Positions 17,256 through 28,205 of a stretch of 64,000 bases of DNA are shown here, piece after piece. The DNA lies in the IMG/VR virus record IMGVR_UViG_3300021963_000083, positions 20,656-84,655 of that record, one strand, 5' to 3'. Within the stretch, counting starts at the first letter, position 1. Each line of letters starts with the position of its first letter. Position numbers and translations under genes: made by a program. The notes beneath the pieces were generated by a model. It saw nothing but the letters and a program-made list of their open reading frames with translations. It was not told the origin of the DNA and ran no database searches. The DNA comes from a virus.

Positions 17256-20003
17256 TCACCTATAATCCATTAAATTTATTGTAGCCAAGAACCCGGATCC
17301 TCCGGATACAACTAGTAGTTTATTTATATAATCTATACTAACACTTCCAACAGCGAGTGGGTCTGTTCCTGAGCTTAGTTCTATTACTTGAGCTACGGTA
17401 TCGGATATTATGCTTGGTACACTTATTGAGGTGGAAGCAGTGACTGAGACTGAATACTTAACCTCTTTTACTGTATAAGTGCTCGTATCCATTACTATAT
17501 TTCCATTTGAGTCAAGTATCTGCATACCATACGCGTTCGCAGGAGGATCAGTAACTAAAACCGTTGAGGTAGTTAATACTGTTCCTGAAGTAGACCCAGA
17601 TCTTACTGCTAATGTATAAGTTTCTGTACCTTCCGTTAAAGCATCTGGTGAGGCTGTAATACTAAAGGTCCCTGTGTCAGAATTTACAGTGAAAGACCCA
17701 CTAACCGCAGAAAAGTCAGCAGTTGTGGCCCCATTTAAAGTCCAATATAAAGTAGTACCATTAGCCACTCCTACTGTTTCTAACACTAGAGGCATCGTAC
17801 TTCCTTCATACATGCTTATAAAGTTTGGCGTAAGTGAGTAGTCAAACCTCCGAGTAGTTACAGTAAAAGTATCTGATATAATTGCGCCTGTAGTTGTATA
17901 GATATATAATTGAGCACCTAGTGAAGTACTGTAGTTAGGGCTACTTGTGGCTCTAACTGTTATAGTATCATTATTTGTTACAGAACCGGGACTAGACGTA
18001 TATGCTAGCCCGTTTTTACTGTACGTACCATTGTTAATAGTTACTGTGGCTGATAATCCAGTATTTAAACCTGATACAGTTATAGTATTGGAAGTATAAA
18101 CCGTACTAAAAGCTGCATTGGTTATATCATCAAAGGTGAACTGATTTACTTGATTTCCAGAAGAAAATGTAGTTACTGAGAAAGTATCAGACAGAGTGCC
18201 AATAGTAACTACACAATTAACTGTAGTACCAGCACTAGCACTACTTGTCACTCTTGCAGAGACAACTATAGAACCCAAGGCATCTGTAGTTACCGTTTTA
18301 CTAGTAGCGAAAGTGCCTGATAGAGCTGAGGTACCAGCATCTACTGTTCCACCACTTGCTGTTACGGTTATACTATAATTTGGCTGTAATCCAGTAATAG
18401 TTACATTGTCAGTAGTATATACTGTATTAGTTGTGGCCCCGCCAACATCAGTGAAGCTAAATGCATCAGGTGTAGTATCACTAACGAAAGCCAGTGTAGT
18501 ACTGGTAAAAATATCTGATACTCCACCAATTGTTAGTGTAGTATTAGTAGCCGTACTATTACTTGCTGAACTAGTATGCCTTACTGATACTGTCTGACCG
18601 TTGGTTACTGTTCCGGATGTTGAAGTATAGGCGCCACCATTAATACTATATGTACCGCCACTGATAGATATGGCTGATGCCGCATTAATACCAGATACCG
18701 TTATAGTATTGGATGTTATAGTATCATTTAATGCGACGTTAGTTTGGTCAGTAAACGTGAAAGCATCTGGGGTAGTATCAGCAACAAAAGCTAGCGTAGT
18801 GCTTGTGAAAGTATCTGATACGCCACCAATAGTTAGTGTTGTATTAGTAGCTGTACTATTGCTTGCTGAACTTGTATGTCGTACTGAGACTGTCTGACCG
18901 TTTGTAATGGTCCCAGATGTGGCAGTATACGCTCCACCATTTATACTGTACGTGCCTCCACTGATAGATATAGCCGAAGCTGCACTTATGCCGGAGACAG
19001 TGATAGTATTAGAAGTAATTGTGCTACTTAAGGCAACGTTAGTTTGATCAGTGAATGTAAATGCATCAGGCGTAGTATCTGCTGGTGATGTACTAGTATC
19101 ATTTATTGTTATGGCTGAACTAGCTAGAACTGTGCCCGATACTGAACCACTTCTAATATAAACAGTTAAAGACTCAGGATTACTTTCTGTAAGAGAGTCT
19201 GCCGATATAGTAAAATTAAATAGTCCAAAAGTTGAACTGACAGCAAAGCTACCGTCGACAGGAGATACCAAGTCGGAACCACTAGAAGTATTCCAATAAT
19301 ATGTACCATCGGGGGCTGTAGTAGATAGAAAGGCGTATACAAGTTCGCCTTCGTTGAAGTTGGTTCTTACACTAGCAAAAGACGAGTCATAAAAGTTTAA
19401 AGTATACGTTGCTGCTGCGGCCGTAGTACTAGTGAATGTATCTGATACGCCACCAATAGTTAGTGTTGTATTAACAGCCGTGTTGTTGCTTCCGGAGCTA
19501 GTATGCGCTACTGATACGGTCTGGCCATTTGTAACTGTACCGGAGGAGCTTGTGTAAGCCCCTCCGTTTATACTGTAAGTACCTCCAGAGATAGATATAG
19601 CCGAAGCAGCATTTATGCCAGATACTGTTATAGTGTTGGATATAATAGTACTATTTAAAGCTACTCCAGTTTGGTCAGTAAAAGTGAACGCATCTGGAGT
19701 TGTGTCAGATGCGCCACTACTTATAGTTCCACTTAGTACACTAGAGTACCATATGGCTTGCTCTGTATCACGAGTACGAAACGTAACAGAATAGCTTGTA
19801 GCACCCGATATGGGAGTAAGAGTAGTAGTCGATCCGTCTGACCCAGTAGTAAAGTTTAAAGTACAGCCAGTAGGACTTAGGGATAGCCAGGTACCAGTAG
19901 TACCAAAGGTAGTACCAACGGTTACTAGTATAGTATCTGTGGGGCTTATATTTTGAACGACATTTGGATCGCCACATTCTACGAATACTGAATAAGTTGT
20001 CAT
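17256..20003 (-). CDS. Large repeat-containing tail fibre/adhesin with Ig-like and Calx-beta-like modules
   Basis: 915 residues, strongly Ser/Thr/Gly-rich and low in charge. Three 95-residue repeats begin DTTPDAFTFTDQT (residues 100-194, 309-403, 409-503), with two more diverged copies after them. Between copies 1 and 2 lies a Calx-beta-like module (LNFYDSSFASVRTNF..., ending LTVYIRSGSVSGTVL), repeated near residues 745-850. Such chains of beta sandwiches build phage fibres and bind host surface polymers. The start overlaps the preceding gene's stop by 4 nt. Repeat number is likely to vary between relatives. Confidence 0.7.
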   Translation of the reverse strand: MTTYSVFVECGDPNVVQNISPTDTILVTVGTTFGTTGTWLSLSPTGCTLNFTTGSDGSTTTLTPISGATSYSVTFRTRDTEQAIWYSSVLSGTISSGASDTTPDAFTFTDQTGVALNSTIISNTITVSGINAASAISISGGTYSINGGAYTSSSGTVTNGQTVSVAHTSSGSNNTAVNTTLTIGGVSDTFTSTTAAAATYTLNFYDSSFASVRTNFNEGELVYAFLSTTAPDGTYYWNTSSGSDLVSPVDGSFAVSSTFGLFNFTISADSLTESNPESLTVYIRSGSVSGTVLASSAITINDTSTSPADTTPDAFTFTDQTNVALSSTITSNTITVSGISAASAISISGGTYSINGGAYTATSGTITNGQTVSVRHTSSASNSTATNTTLTIGGVSDTFTSTTLAFVADTTPDAFTFTDQTNVALNDTITSNTITVSGINAASAISISGGTYSINGGAYTSTSGTVTNGQTVSVRHTSSASNSTATNTTLTIGGVSDIFTSTTLAFVSDTTPDAFSFTDVGGATTNTVYTTDNVTITGLQPNYSITVTASGGTVDAGTSALSGTFATSKTVTTDALGSIVVSARVTSSASAGTTVNCVVTIGTLSDTFSVTTFSSGNQVNQFTFDDITNAAFSTVYTSNTITVSGLNTGLSATVTINNGTYSKNGLAYTSSPGSVTNNDTITVRATSSPNYSTSLGAQLYIYTTTGAIISDTFTVTTRRFDYSLTPNFISMYEGSTMPLVLETVGVANGTTLYWTLNGATTADFSAVSGSFTVNSDTGTFSITASPDALTEGTETYTLAVRSGSTSGTVLTTSTVLVTDPPANAYGMQILDSNGNIVMDTSTYTVKEVKYSVSVTASTSISVPSIISDTVAQVIELSSGTDPLAVGSVSIDYINKLLVVSGGSGFLATINLMDYR
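18495..18779 (-). repeat. Ig-like 95-residue repeat, copy 3
   Basis: Encodes residues 409-503, joined to copy 2 by a 5-residue LAFVA linker. The same LAFV linker follows copy 3. Confidence 0.85.
18795..19079 (-). repeat. Ig-like 95-residue repeat, copy 2
   Basis: Encodes residues 309-403. It differs from copy 3 at only a few residues, while the DNA differs at many third codon positions. Confidence 0.85.
19422..19706 (-). repeat. Ig-like 95-residue repeat, copy 1
   Basis: Encodes residues 100-194 of the 915-residue fibre. It shares most amino acids with copies 2 and 3 but is separated from them by the Calx-beta-like module. Confidence 0.85.
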
Positions 20004-22981
20004 GCCGCTAGATTTCCTATCTTCACTCTAAGGTTCGCACCTTCAAAGATTTTTATAACTTGACCATCCATCTCTATTCTAGACAGAGAAGTATTAGTAG
20101 ATGTTCTTACACTAAAATTACTTGTGCCAGTAAGCGCTATACTTCCTATTTGTGCGGATCCAATCGCGGCGTTAGCAATAAAAGTGCTTGCATTACCTGC
20201 CGTAATCTGACCACTAATATTGGTTCCAAAAGTTGCACCATACGTAGCATTGAGATCACCAGTGTATCCGAGACCTCCAATAGTAACCTGACCACTACCC
20301 CCTCCACTTAGAGTACCATTGTTATTAATACTAATATTGGAGTTATTGATTGAAGAGGCCGCAGTAGTACTAGAAATTACTATCTCACCACTGGTATTTC
20401 TTATCTGGAATCCTACTGTGTTTGCATCTACGTAACCTAATTTAATTAAATCGTAAGTGCCGTTACTTACAGTAAGAGTACCTTTGCCTGCACCTTGTTC
20501 GGCACCATTTATTCTAAAGTTTGTACCGCCGACATATAGTCTATTACCAATTACACTATCGGCTTTAAATCTATCAGCGTTTACAGTACCAGTAGTAATT
20601 TGACTTCCGTCAATTATGGTTCTGCCGTAATTTGCTACAAAGTCTACGCCACCTCTATATGTGGCAAATACTATGTTGTCAGCACCGTATGCTGTACCTG
20701 TAGCGGTACTAGACTGAAGCGTAGTATTTGGAGTCGTGTCGTTTTTTACCCAGTAAATATATAATGTGCCTGAGGACCAAGTAGTATTACCTGCTGCAAT
20801 ATTAACTACTAATATTGCACCGTCATCTTTGGTATATGTTATAGTACCTGCGGTCCAGCTTAAAGTATTAGTGGCTTCATTTGCTTGAAACTGAATACCT
20901 GCTATATCTACGCCACGCATACCTATCTGTAGCTTATTAGCTGAAACGGTATTCGTAGCAAGAGACCCACCCTCTATCTTGGTAGCATCACTGCCATTTC
21001 TCCAATTAGCGAGAGTTGTTGATCCACTTATAAGAATCTTACCAGGATCAATAGTAGTTGCTCCAGCGTTAATTCTTGTAGTAGGATTAGTAGCACCTGT
21101 AGCGGCATCAGTCTGTACGGTTCCTATGCTTACACCAGTTGCCCCTACTGTGATAGTGCCCGGAAGACTTGTGGTAGTGTTAAATCTATCTCCAGTTAAG
21201 CTCCCTGCTTGTACTCTATCAGCAGTTATAGATCCTACTACAATATCTGAAGTTCCGACTGCTGCTGGAATAGCGGCTGATCTAACTACTGTGAAAGTTA
21301 ATCCAGTAATCGAACCAACACCTGTTGTTAATGTAGTACCATTAGCAGCTACTAGAGTGGCTGTAGTGGATCCATTAGTAGCACTTACTACATAGTTAGT
21401 ACCACTAGTATATCCAGAAATAGTGGCACCTCCTAGAGTACCAGTGATCGTCACAACATTACCTAGACTTAGTGGAGTAGAATTTCCTGTGAATGTAAAT
21501 ACTCCACCAGCTGCTACAGTTACTGAGGATTGATTGGTGGCCGCGCTATTTGTTGATGTGAACGCTGAAATATTGTTTGAAGTATCTACTGACTTTAAGA
21601 AGTAATAATAAGTAGTACCATTTGCTACGCCTGATCTAGTAAATCCGCCAGGGGCACCTTTTACAGCGTTAACTGTAGCTATTTTAGTAGCTGAAGCAGA
21701 GTTATTAGTTGTTGCTTCCCATATTTCTACAGCTGCTAAATCTGTATCCGTAGCTCCATCAGTATTTGTCCAAGATAAGAATATATTCTTAAAAGTAGCT
21801 ATAGCAGTTAGTGTCGTAGGTATTCCAGGTGCTACACTATCTGTGCCGGATATAAGGGCAACCGGGGCAGAATATGCACCTTTATTGTCACTCTTATCGG
21901 CAGCTCTCACTCTTACAGTATAGCTTGTACCTGCTGTTACTGGCCATTCGTAAGAGTTAGTAGCAGTCTGATAACCAATGTAAGTAGCGTCTCCTGCGGC
22001 TGTTAGTTTTATCTCTGGTTCATAGTAGGATAGATCCGCCTCAGTATTAGCCGTCCAAGTTGCTTTAAGTTTAACTTGAATACTTCCACCAGCCAGAGTC
22101 TCAGTACTCGTAGTAAGAGTTAATCCAGCTACTTGTCCTGGTGGGGTAGTGTCTACTACTGCTCCAATTAAGCGAGTAAACGTCTGTACAACAGAAGTAG
22201 TAAATACTACGCCAGAGCTATTTTTACCACTAATATTATAAGTAATACTAGCTGTAGCTGCTGATATAGCGCTATGGTCATTTATTATAGCATAAGATGC
22301 TGAGTCAACAGCCGTAGTCCCGGCAGTTATACCACTAGCCACGACTGATAATATTTTCCAAGTACCTGAGGAAGTGCCTACACCATCATACTCTAGAGTA
22401 GTTAACCCCTCTATTACTGATATATTTGTACCTGAATTTGTGTAGATTCCATTATTACCATTACTGTCAGTCATGATATTAACGGTTGGTCTACTTAAAC
22501 TTACTAGTATAGGAGATACGCCTGAGGTTCCGTCTGCTCCCTTAAATCTAGACCATACGTAGTCGACATAACTATTACTTTCAACAGCCGATGTTTTATT
22601 AACAGCTATACCTATATACGCTCTTGTTATACCTCCGGAATCATATGTTCCAGTAGTAAAGTCTGTGGCTCCGTCCGCACTATTAGCATAGGCTATCCAC
22701 ACGAAAGTCTGAGTAGTCTGTGTACCTACTAACTCCCAATATGCGTTAGATATTGTAGGAAGTGTTGGAGGCGGATTACCAGAGGAAGAAGTATTATTTA
22801 TGTATACCCATATTGAATTCTGGTCATATGCAAGATCACCCTTTTTATAGGTTACTCCTGCAGCATAGTTAGTTGCTTGTGCAAATAACTCTGCAAAAGA
22901 CGTTGACGTAAGATCAATTAGGGAGGTGCCTAAGACACCTCCCGTAACATTCTCTGGATGATAAATAGAGTTAAAGATCAT
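20000..22981 (-). CDS. Central tail fibre protein with fibronectin III domains
   Basis: 993 residues. The N-terminal about 260 residues are beta-rich (KGDLAYDQNSIWVYINN; WSRFKGADGTSGVSPILVSL). Two FN3 domains follow, starting near PPGQVAGLTL and APGIPTTLTA. A repetitive coiled/beta region after them (VGSITADRVQAGSLTGDRF, INADRFKADSVIGNRLYVGG) is typical of the J-protein C-terminal and central fibre of siphoviruses. It lies directly after the tail hub gene with a 4-nt overlap. Likely the shaft linking the tail tip to host-binding parts. Confidence 0.78.
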   Translation of the reverse strand: MIFNSIYHPENVTGGVLGTSLIDLTSTSFAELFAQATNYAAGVTYKKGDLAYDQNSIWVYINNTSSSGNPPPTLPTISNAYWELVGTQTTQTFVWIAYANSADGATDFTTGTYDSGGITRAYIGIAVNKTSAVESNSYVDYVWSRFKGADGTSGVSPILVSLSRPTVNIMTDSNGNNGIYTNSGTNISVIEGLTTLEYDGVGTSSGTWKILSVVASGITAGTTAVDSASYAIINDHSAISAATASITYNISGKNSSGVVFTTSVVQTFTRLIGAVVDTTPPGQVAGLTLTTSTETLAGGSIQVKLKATWTANTEADLSYYEPEIKLTAAGDATYIGYQTATNSYEWPVTAGTSYTVRVRAADKSDNKGAYSAPVALISGTDSVAPGIPTTLTAIATFKNIFLSWTNTDGATDTDLAAVEIWEATTNNSASATKIATVNAVKGAPGGFTRSGVANGTTYYYFLKSVDTSNNISAFTSTNSAATNQSSVTVAAGGVFTFTGNSTPLSLGNVVTITGTLGGATISGYTSGTNYVVSATNGSTTATLVAANGTTLTTGVGSITGLTFTVVRSAAIPAAVGTSDIVVGSITADRVQAGSLTGDRFNTTTSLPGTITVGATGVSIGTVQTDAATGATNPTTRINAGATTIDPGKILISGSTTLANWRNGSDATKIEGGSLATNTVSANKLQIGMRGVDIAGIQFQANEATNTLSWTAGTITYTKDDGAILVVNIAAGNTTWSSGTLYIYWVKNDTTPNTTLQSSTATGTAYGADNIVFATYRGGVDFVANYGRTIIDGSQITTGTVNADRFKADSVIGNRLYVGGTNFRINGAEQGAGKGTLTVSNGTYDLIKLGYVDANTVGFQIRNTSGEIVISSTTAASSINNSNISINNNGTLSGGGSGQVTIGGLGYTGDLNATYGATFGTNISGQITAGNASTFIANAAIGSAQIGSIALTGTSNFSVRTSTNTSLSRIEMDGQVIKIFEGANLRVKIGNLAA

Positions 22982-25900
22982 TGTTGTGTTATCCTATATC
23001 TTACCCAGTAGTACTGATTAATACTACTTACTCCCCCAGCCACTGGAGTTATTGAATCTACATATCGATTTTGTCCAGTTGCTACGGGAACTATAGCTAT
23101 GATACTAGCAGTACTTAGATTGTTGGTTGTTGACCTCCAAATCTCAGTTACCATGTTTTCTATCCCTGTGTTGGAGTCATTTTGCCAAGTGAGAGTAATT
23201 TGATTATACTGATTAGTCGTTGCTACAAGCGAGGTAGGTCCAGAAGTACTTGGGTAAATTACTTTACCAGGATTTGTAGTTGCTCCTGTACCTTCTACTC
23301 TTTTAATGTTTGATAGAGTATAAAAACTATCATCATATTCTTTAGCTACAATGTCTACTAGTCCATCCGGTTGATAATTCACTGATTCTACTCGGAAGTT
23401 CTTTCCTGGAGCTGTCCAGTCATACCTAGGATAAATCACTTGTATAATTGTACCCGCTAGTATCAAGAATCCGGAGGGCCTTATCGTCATACTAATACTT
23501 AGACCAAAACGAGACTTGTTTAAGAAACTATCGGCTAGTAATCTAGTATTATAGTAATTGGTTATTCCTGGTACGGATAGATTGCCTTTCTTGAATACAT
23601 TCCTATCAGTTTTTAAATAATCGGAATTAAAGAAACTAACATTACGAGCTTCGAACTTATTCGCTGGGTCAGCAAATGAGGCTGTTAATGAGTTGAAAGC
23701 GGATCTTGTACCCTCGTCGGATAGTTGAATCTTTCCAATTATATCATCAACAGTAATAGTTCTTATATCTAGTTCCCAAGCATTTGATTCATTGTATCTA
23801 TATCTTCTCTTGTCAGTAGTTAATAATACGCTTCTTCCAATATAATTATTGCTAGATGGTAGCGAAGCAAAGGATTCATAGGAATCTATTTCCTCTACAT
23901 CCAAAGAATACTTACCTGCGCTATATCTTAGTATACCACTAAAGTGGTCCAATAATGCATTCGTATTATCAAACAATGGTAGAGAAGTATCTAGGGTGAT
24001 ATTACACTGATTTCTAGTAACGTATCTCTGAGCATGTTCATCCCATCCTGACATTCTCCAGTAATTTACGTCATCACAATCATAAATAGAATAACCTGAT
24101 ATAGATTGTCCATCTGCGTTTATTCCCTTAATAGGATTTCCAGAAGTAGTAGGGGATAATGTCGCGCTTCCAGTTCCAGATACTCTTGTAAGAATAAATG
24201 AAGTCAGGGTGCTAGTCATGCCTGAAGGTGCTGTGGTAGGGCTCGACGCCCACGTATTATCTTGTGCTGTAGCATATACGCCCGCAGTATTAACTATAAA
24301 TAGTGAGCCTGCGCTATTATATACTACTTCATTTTGTTTCCATGATTTCCAAGAATTCCACTTATTGGTTAATTTACCTATAACATCAGTAAATTTAATA
24401 TAAGAGCCTGAAATTGAGCTGACAGTACCCTGCCATAGTATATTGCCAGTAGCAGGATATTTATATACATCACCAACTACTGGAGTACCTGCTGATGTTA
24501 ATACTGTTACATCGGATCTTGTATCACACTTTCTGGCGGATTCTGTAAAAGAAGGTAGAATTAGATCGTCTGTATAGTCTAATCCTTTGCCGTATGTTTG
24601 TGATGTTAGATAATCCAATGTTTGTATTGCTGGATTTATGCTTACTCGTCTATCCGAATATTTAGGGTAGATTCTTACATAATCAGATGCAACTGGAATA
24701 AAGTCCCAAATGCCATCAATAGCTGCTACTTTGTTAGTGCCATCATAAGCTGATATAACCCCTGATTGAGTAATTAGCTTTCCAGTACCCGCAATGTATC
24801 TGGTTATCTCTATATTATCGCCCACATAAAAAGTATTATCACTACTTGCTGTATTAGGCAATTTTACAGTATTTTTAGATGCTATAAGTAATGTACCTGT
24901 TGTACCATTTATTGTCTTTCCGCTTGTACTTGCTAGTGCCGTTGCTTCTGATCCGTATGACGCTGAAGTATAGTAACTAACCAATGATGTACTAGTAGGT
25001 GTGGAGCTGCCTTCCATTATAGCATATGGGAATGTATTACTTCCAGTTATATTATCATATACTGAATTATTTAAATAAACTATTTGATAAGTCTTTGTTG
25101 CAGATGCAGGATAAGTCATATCGTTATTTGCAGTGTAATTAAAGGTTACATATGTTCCTGCTGTCGAAGGTGTAGAACTTAATCTGGCTACTATAGCTCC
25201 ACCTAGAGTTACTCTATTTGCGCTATCTGAAAATTCTGAACCTAACTTGTTATAGTTGAAAGTATTCATGGTCCAAGTATTGGTACCACTTTTCATATAG
25301 AACTTTTTAATAAGTGGTTTACCGTTTGAATCATACATAAGACTAGGTGGAGTACTAAATCTAAATCTAACATTCTCAGATCCGTCTGGATTATAGAAAG
25401 TCCACTTATCAATAATTTGTACGTTTGAATTCAATAAAGTCTCTGTTCCATCATAGTTAGTGCCAGTCTTATAGTATAGTGATACAGTCTGACCCAATAC
25501 AAAGTTATCTGCAGATTCTCCAGTAACTTTATTATCATGAATATAACTATAATCATAGTTATAGCAGTCTAACAGCTTTCCTCTCACTACTACATTCATT
25601 TCTGGAATAGTGGTTTCGCCCTCTTTAATGATGAACTTACCAACTATATAAGCAGTGTCTAGTAGTCTGTGGTTTGGACCCCAGTATTCATAAGTATTGC
25701 TACCAGTCCAGTACGATTTTTGTATCTTGAATTTCTCTTCAAATGCTAGGCTTGATAGTTGAGCTGAGGCTTTCTGTCCTGGCTTGCCTGTAAATATATC
25801 TAGTGTTATTTCTTGTTGACTTGTTGGAGGAGCTAGTCTTAGCGAGTCTCCGTCTTTTAGTCCATATCCTGTTGGTGCTTGTGTAACTATTGGATTAGTA

Positions 25901-27429
25901 CCTAAATAATTAAAGCCTCTCCATTCTGTAACATAGTTAGCTATACCAGGCTCAGAGATAGATATGGCTTCTCCATCAGGCCCATAAAAAGTATATGGTG
26001 TGCCTATTAACTGTTCTCCACCAAGAGCATCACCTCTATCGGCTCTTCCTCTACATACTAATTCTACTGTATTTTCTGCAGACTGACTACCTCTAGCATC
26101 AGAGTCTGCTTTGTCGCTGCATAAAAGGCTGTTGCCATTTATGCTGACGTCGTATATTCCGCCAATCTCACCTTCTGATATAGCTGCTACTACATAGACC
26201 TCACTACTGTCTGAGGATAGTGTATCAGCGAATACAGGTATTAGGGTTTCAGGCTTTCTAACTCCATAAATTACTGGAATAGCCTTGGCTTGTATTTGGA
26301 AATCTAAGTTGGTAAAACGATCTTCTGGAACATTGTACTTCTTTACTTTTACACTGGCTCCAATACCTAGAACGCCTTTCTTCGATTTAATATCTTGTTT
26401 CTCTACCTGCACAACATATTTTGTGAGCATGTTAACCGAAGTTTCACCATGAATGAAACCCTTATCGTATGCATAAATAGGTTTTAGTGCAGAGTTAGGT
26501 TGTGGCGCTCCATTAGCATCCAGCGCTCTATGTGCCGAGTCAGAAGTTACTCTTCCTTTTACCTGGGCAAAATCTGCCCAGTGGCTAGAAAGATTCCAGC
26601 TTACTCTGATAGCGCCTTCTGAGTCTTCGAACCCTACACCACTTATGATGCCCTTGAATAGTAATACAGCTCCATCTTTTTTGGTAGTAGTATTTTGACC
26701 CACCATTATGCCATCTTTGAAATACGCTCTGTAGATAAATACTTCTCTGTTAATAAAGGAAGCATAGTCAGCTGCATTCTTATTTAAAAGAATACTAATA
26801 ATTTCTTCTGAGGCTAGTTTAAGCTGAGTAGATTGAGTAGCTGTAGTTAGATTTTCGTCGATTTTTGAGACTCTTAACACATTGCCGGATCTAAACGAGG
26901 TTATGTTAACTGTAATTCCGTTACCAGAAACACCTAAGTTAGAGGCACCTTTAACAGTTACTTTGTCTCCCTCTCTAAAGCCTTCAGCGAGTAAGTCGTC
27001 TAAAGAAATTGGTGCTGCATAAGTAATGTCCCATAATGCAAGTCCAGTAATAGGATCAATACCGGCGGAGGCTATAGTAGCAGTGCCAGTAATATCTGCA
27101 CCTAGACCATTCCCATCTAGTACTACTGTGGTATTAGATGGGGTTGCTCGTGTCTGCTCTTGAATAGCACCAACATTTAAAACCTTATTAGCTAGATATG
27201 TTTGTATGCCATTAGCTACGCCATCTAGACTGTTACTAGCATCATCAAAGGATACATTTATGCTGGCATCTGTTAAGTATGTGTATCTTTGTTCAGAAGT
27301 AGAGACCTGCCCGAATTCATCCGGTCTTGAAGGTCTTTCGAACTTTATAAGATGTGCATACTGAAACGGCTCGTTATTAACAAGCATAGTTTTCAGAGCT
27401 GTCGATACTGGTCTTTCTGTTGCGCTCAT
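22978..27429 (-). CDS. Tail tip hub/host-specificity protein (J-like)
   Basis: 1483 residues. Its position after the tape measure and distal-tail genes, and its N-terminal region with a baseplate-hub-like layout (SLLTDASINVSFDD-type strands, IPVIYGVRKPETLIPVF), match large siphovirus tail hub proteins related to lambda J. The C-terminus holds one FN3-like domain (SGPTSLVATTNQYNQITLTW). It forms the tail tip and contacts the receptor or starts DNA release. No peptidase motif was recognised. Overlaps its neighbours by 4 nt on both sides. Confidence 0.75.
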   Translation of the reverse strand: MSATERPVSTALKTMLVNNEPFQYAHLIKFERPSRPDEFGQVSTSEQRYTYLTDASINVSFDDASNSLDGVANGIQTYLANKVLNVGAIQEQTRATPSNTTVVLDGNGLGADITGTATIASAGIDPITGLALWDITYAAPISLDDLLAEGFREGDKVTVKGASNLGVSGNGITVNITSFRSGNVLRVSKIDENLTTATQSTQLKLASEEIISILLNKNAADYASFINREVFIYRAYFKDGIMVGQNTTTKKDGAVLLFKGIISGVGFEDSEGAIRVSWNLSSHWADFAQVKGRVTSDSAHRALDANGAPQPNSALKPIYAYDKGFIHGETSVNMLTKYVVQVEKQDIKSKKGVLGIGASVKVKKYNVPEDRFTNLDFQIQAKAIPVIYGVRKPETLIPVFADTLSSDSSEVYVVAAISEGEIGGIYDVSINGNSLLCSDKADSDARGSQSAENTVELVCRGRADRGDALGGEQLIGTPYTFYGPDGEAISISEPGIANYVTEWRGFNYLGTNPIVTQAPTGYGLKDGDSLRLAPPTSQQEITLDIFTGKPGQKASAQLSSLAFEEKFKIQKSYWTGSNTYEYWGPNHRLLDTAYIVGKFIIKEGETTIPEMNVVVRGKLLDCYNYDYSYIHDNKVTGESADNFVLGQTVSLYYKTGTNYDGTETLLNSNVQIIDKWTFYNPDGSENVRFRFSTPPSLMYDSNGKPLIKKFYMKSGTNTWTMNTFNYNKLGSEFSDSANRVTLGGAIVARLSSTPSTAGTYVTFNYTANNDMTYPASATKTYQIVYLNNSVYDNITGSNTFPYAIMEGSSTPTSTSLVSYYTSASYGSEATALASTSGKTINGTTGTLLIASKNTVKLPNTASSDNTFYVGDNIEITRYIAGTGKLITQSGVISAYDGTNKVAAIDGIWDFIPVASDYVRIYPKYSDRRVSINPAIQTLDYLTSQTYGKGLDYTDDLILPSFTESARKCDTRSDVTVLTSAGTPVVGDVYKYPATGNILWQGTVSSISGSYIKFTDVIGKLTNKWNSWKSWKQNEVVYNSAGSLFIVNTAGVYATAQDNTWASSPTTAPSGMTSTLTSFILTRVSGTGSATLSPTTSGNPIKGINADGQSISGYSIYDCDDVNYWRMSGWDEHAQRYVTRNQCNITLDTSLPLFDNTNALLDHFSGILRYSAGKYSLDVEEIDSYESFASLPSSNNYIGRSVLLTTDKRRYRYNESNAWELDIRTITVDDIIGKIQLSDEGTRSAFNSLTASFADPANKFEARNVSFFNSDYLKTDRNVFKKGNLSVPGITNYYNTRLLADSFLNKSRFGLSISMTIRPSGFLILAGTIIQVIYPRYDWTAPGKNFRVESVNYQPDGLVDIVAKEYDDSFYTLSNIKRVEGTGATTNPGKVIYPSTSGPTSLVATTNQYNQITLTWQNDSNTGIENMVTEIWRSTTNNLSTASIIAIVPVATGQNRYVDSITPVAGGVSSINQYYWVRYRITQQ

Positions 27430-28205
27430 GGTAATATTTCTTCCAATGATAGAGAGAATTGATAGAGATTATCAGTATCTAGATCATACTCCATCGTATC
27501 TCCTTTTTGAATTACTCTGAATTGTGGATTTATAAAATTAATAACAGCAGTAGCAGCTACAGCTCTTGAGATCGGAGGCTGAGTCCAGACACGTCTCTGA
27601 GTATTTAACGCTGGTGCTGTAGTTCCAGCCTGATATGTGCCGTTGTCTTCTACTCTTATTACTTTATAAGCTTTCTTGTGATTTACATCAGAAGAATCAG
27701 TAATAGTAAAGAAGTCTCCTGGACTAGGGCTTCCTGATATTGCTGAGAACCCATTTAACATAAGAGTAGGCGAACCTGCAGCAGTTGCTGATGCAACAGT
27801 TATAGCACTAAGATTGGCTAGTGTATATGCTGCGAAGGTAGCATTCTTCGGTTTAGCGTGCTGTGGTAAAATAACATAAAAAGGGTTTAATCTTCCTCTG
27901 CGACTCTCAAGAAATGAACCTACAGGATCAAACTCATCACGAGTTAGTGGATTGTAAGATATATCGAAGGACCACTTATGATAACTGGGAGAGGCGGTTA
28001 CGCCCCTCCCACTTATTGTTCTTGACACCTGTGTAGTGTTATCTGATGTAAACTTTACTTTAGTAAAGCCAGGACCAGCTACGCCGTCCGTAACTTTAGT
28101 AGACGTTGTGCTAAATTGAGAGCTATTACTAAAAGTAGCTCCTGCGCTATTGATACCAAAGTTTGGATCTGGTAACAAGTCTGAAAAGTTTGTAAAAGTT
28201 GCCAT
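27426..28205 (-). CDS. Distal tail / minor tail protein
   Basis: 259 residues between the tape measure and the hub, the position of Dit or lambda M/L-type proteins. Contains HKWSFDISYNPLTRDEFDPV and RRGRLNPFYVILPQH, a strand-helix pattern seen in phage distal tail proteins that bind the end of a substrate tube. Identification is mainly positional. Confidence 0.65.
   Translation of the reverse strand: MATFTNFSDLLPDPNFGINSAGATFSNSSQFSTTSTKVTDGVAGPGFTKVKFTSDNTTQVSRTISGRGVTASPSYHKWSFDISYNPLTRDEFDPVGSFLESRRGRLNPFYVILPQHAKPKNATFAAYTLANLSAITVASATAAGSPTLMLNGFSAISGSPSPGDFFTITDSSDVNHKKAYKVIRVEDNGTYQAGTTAPALNTQRRVWTQPPISRAVAATAVINFINPQFRVIQKGDTMEYDLDTDNLYQFSLSLEEILP

Noticed and set aside
18196-18897. 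Plus-strand Val-rich ORFs opposite the fibre repeats
   Set aside because: They repeat with the same period as the fibre repeats and are reverse complements of Thr/Ser codons.
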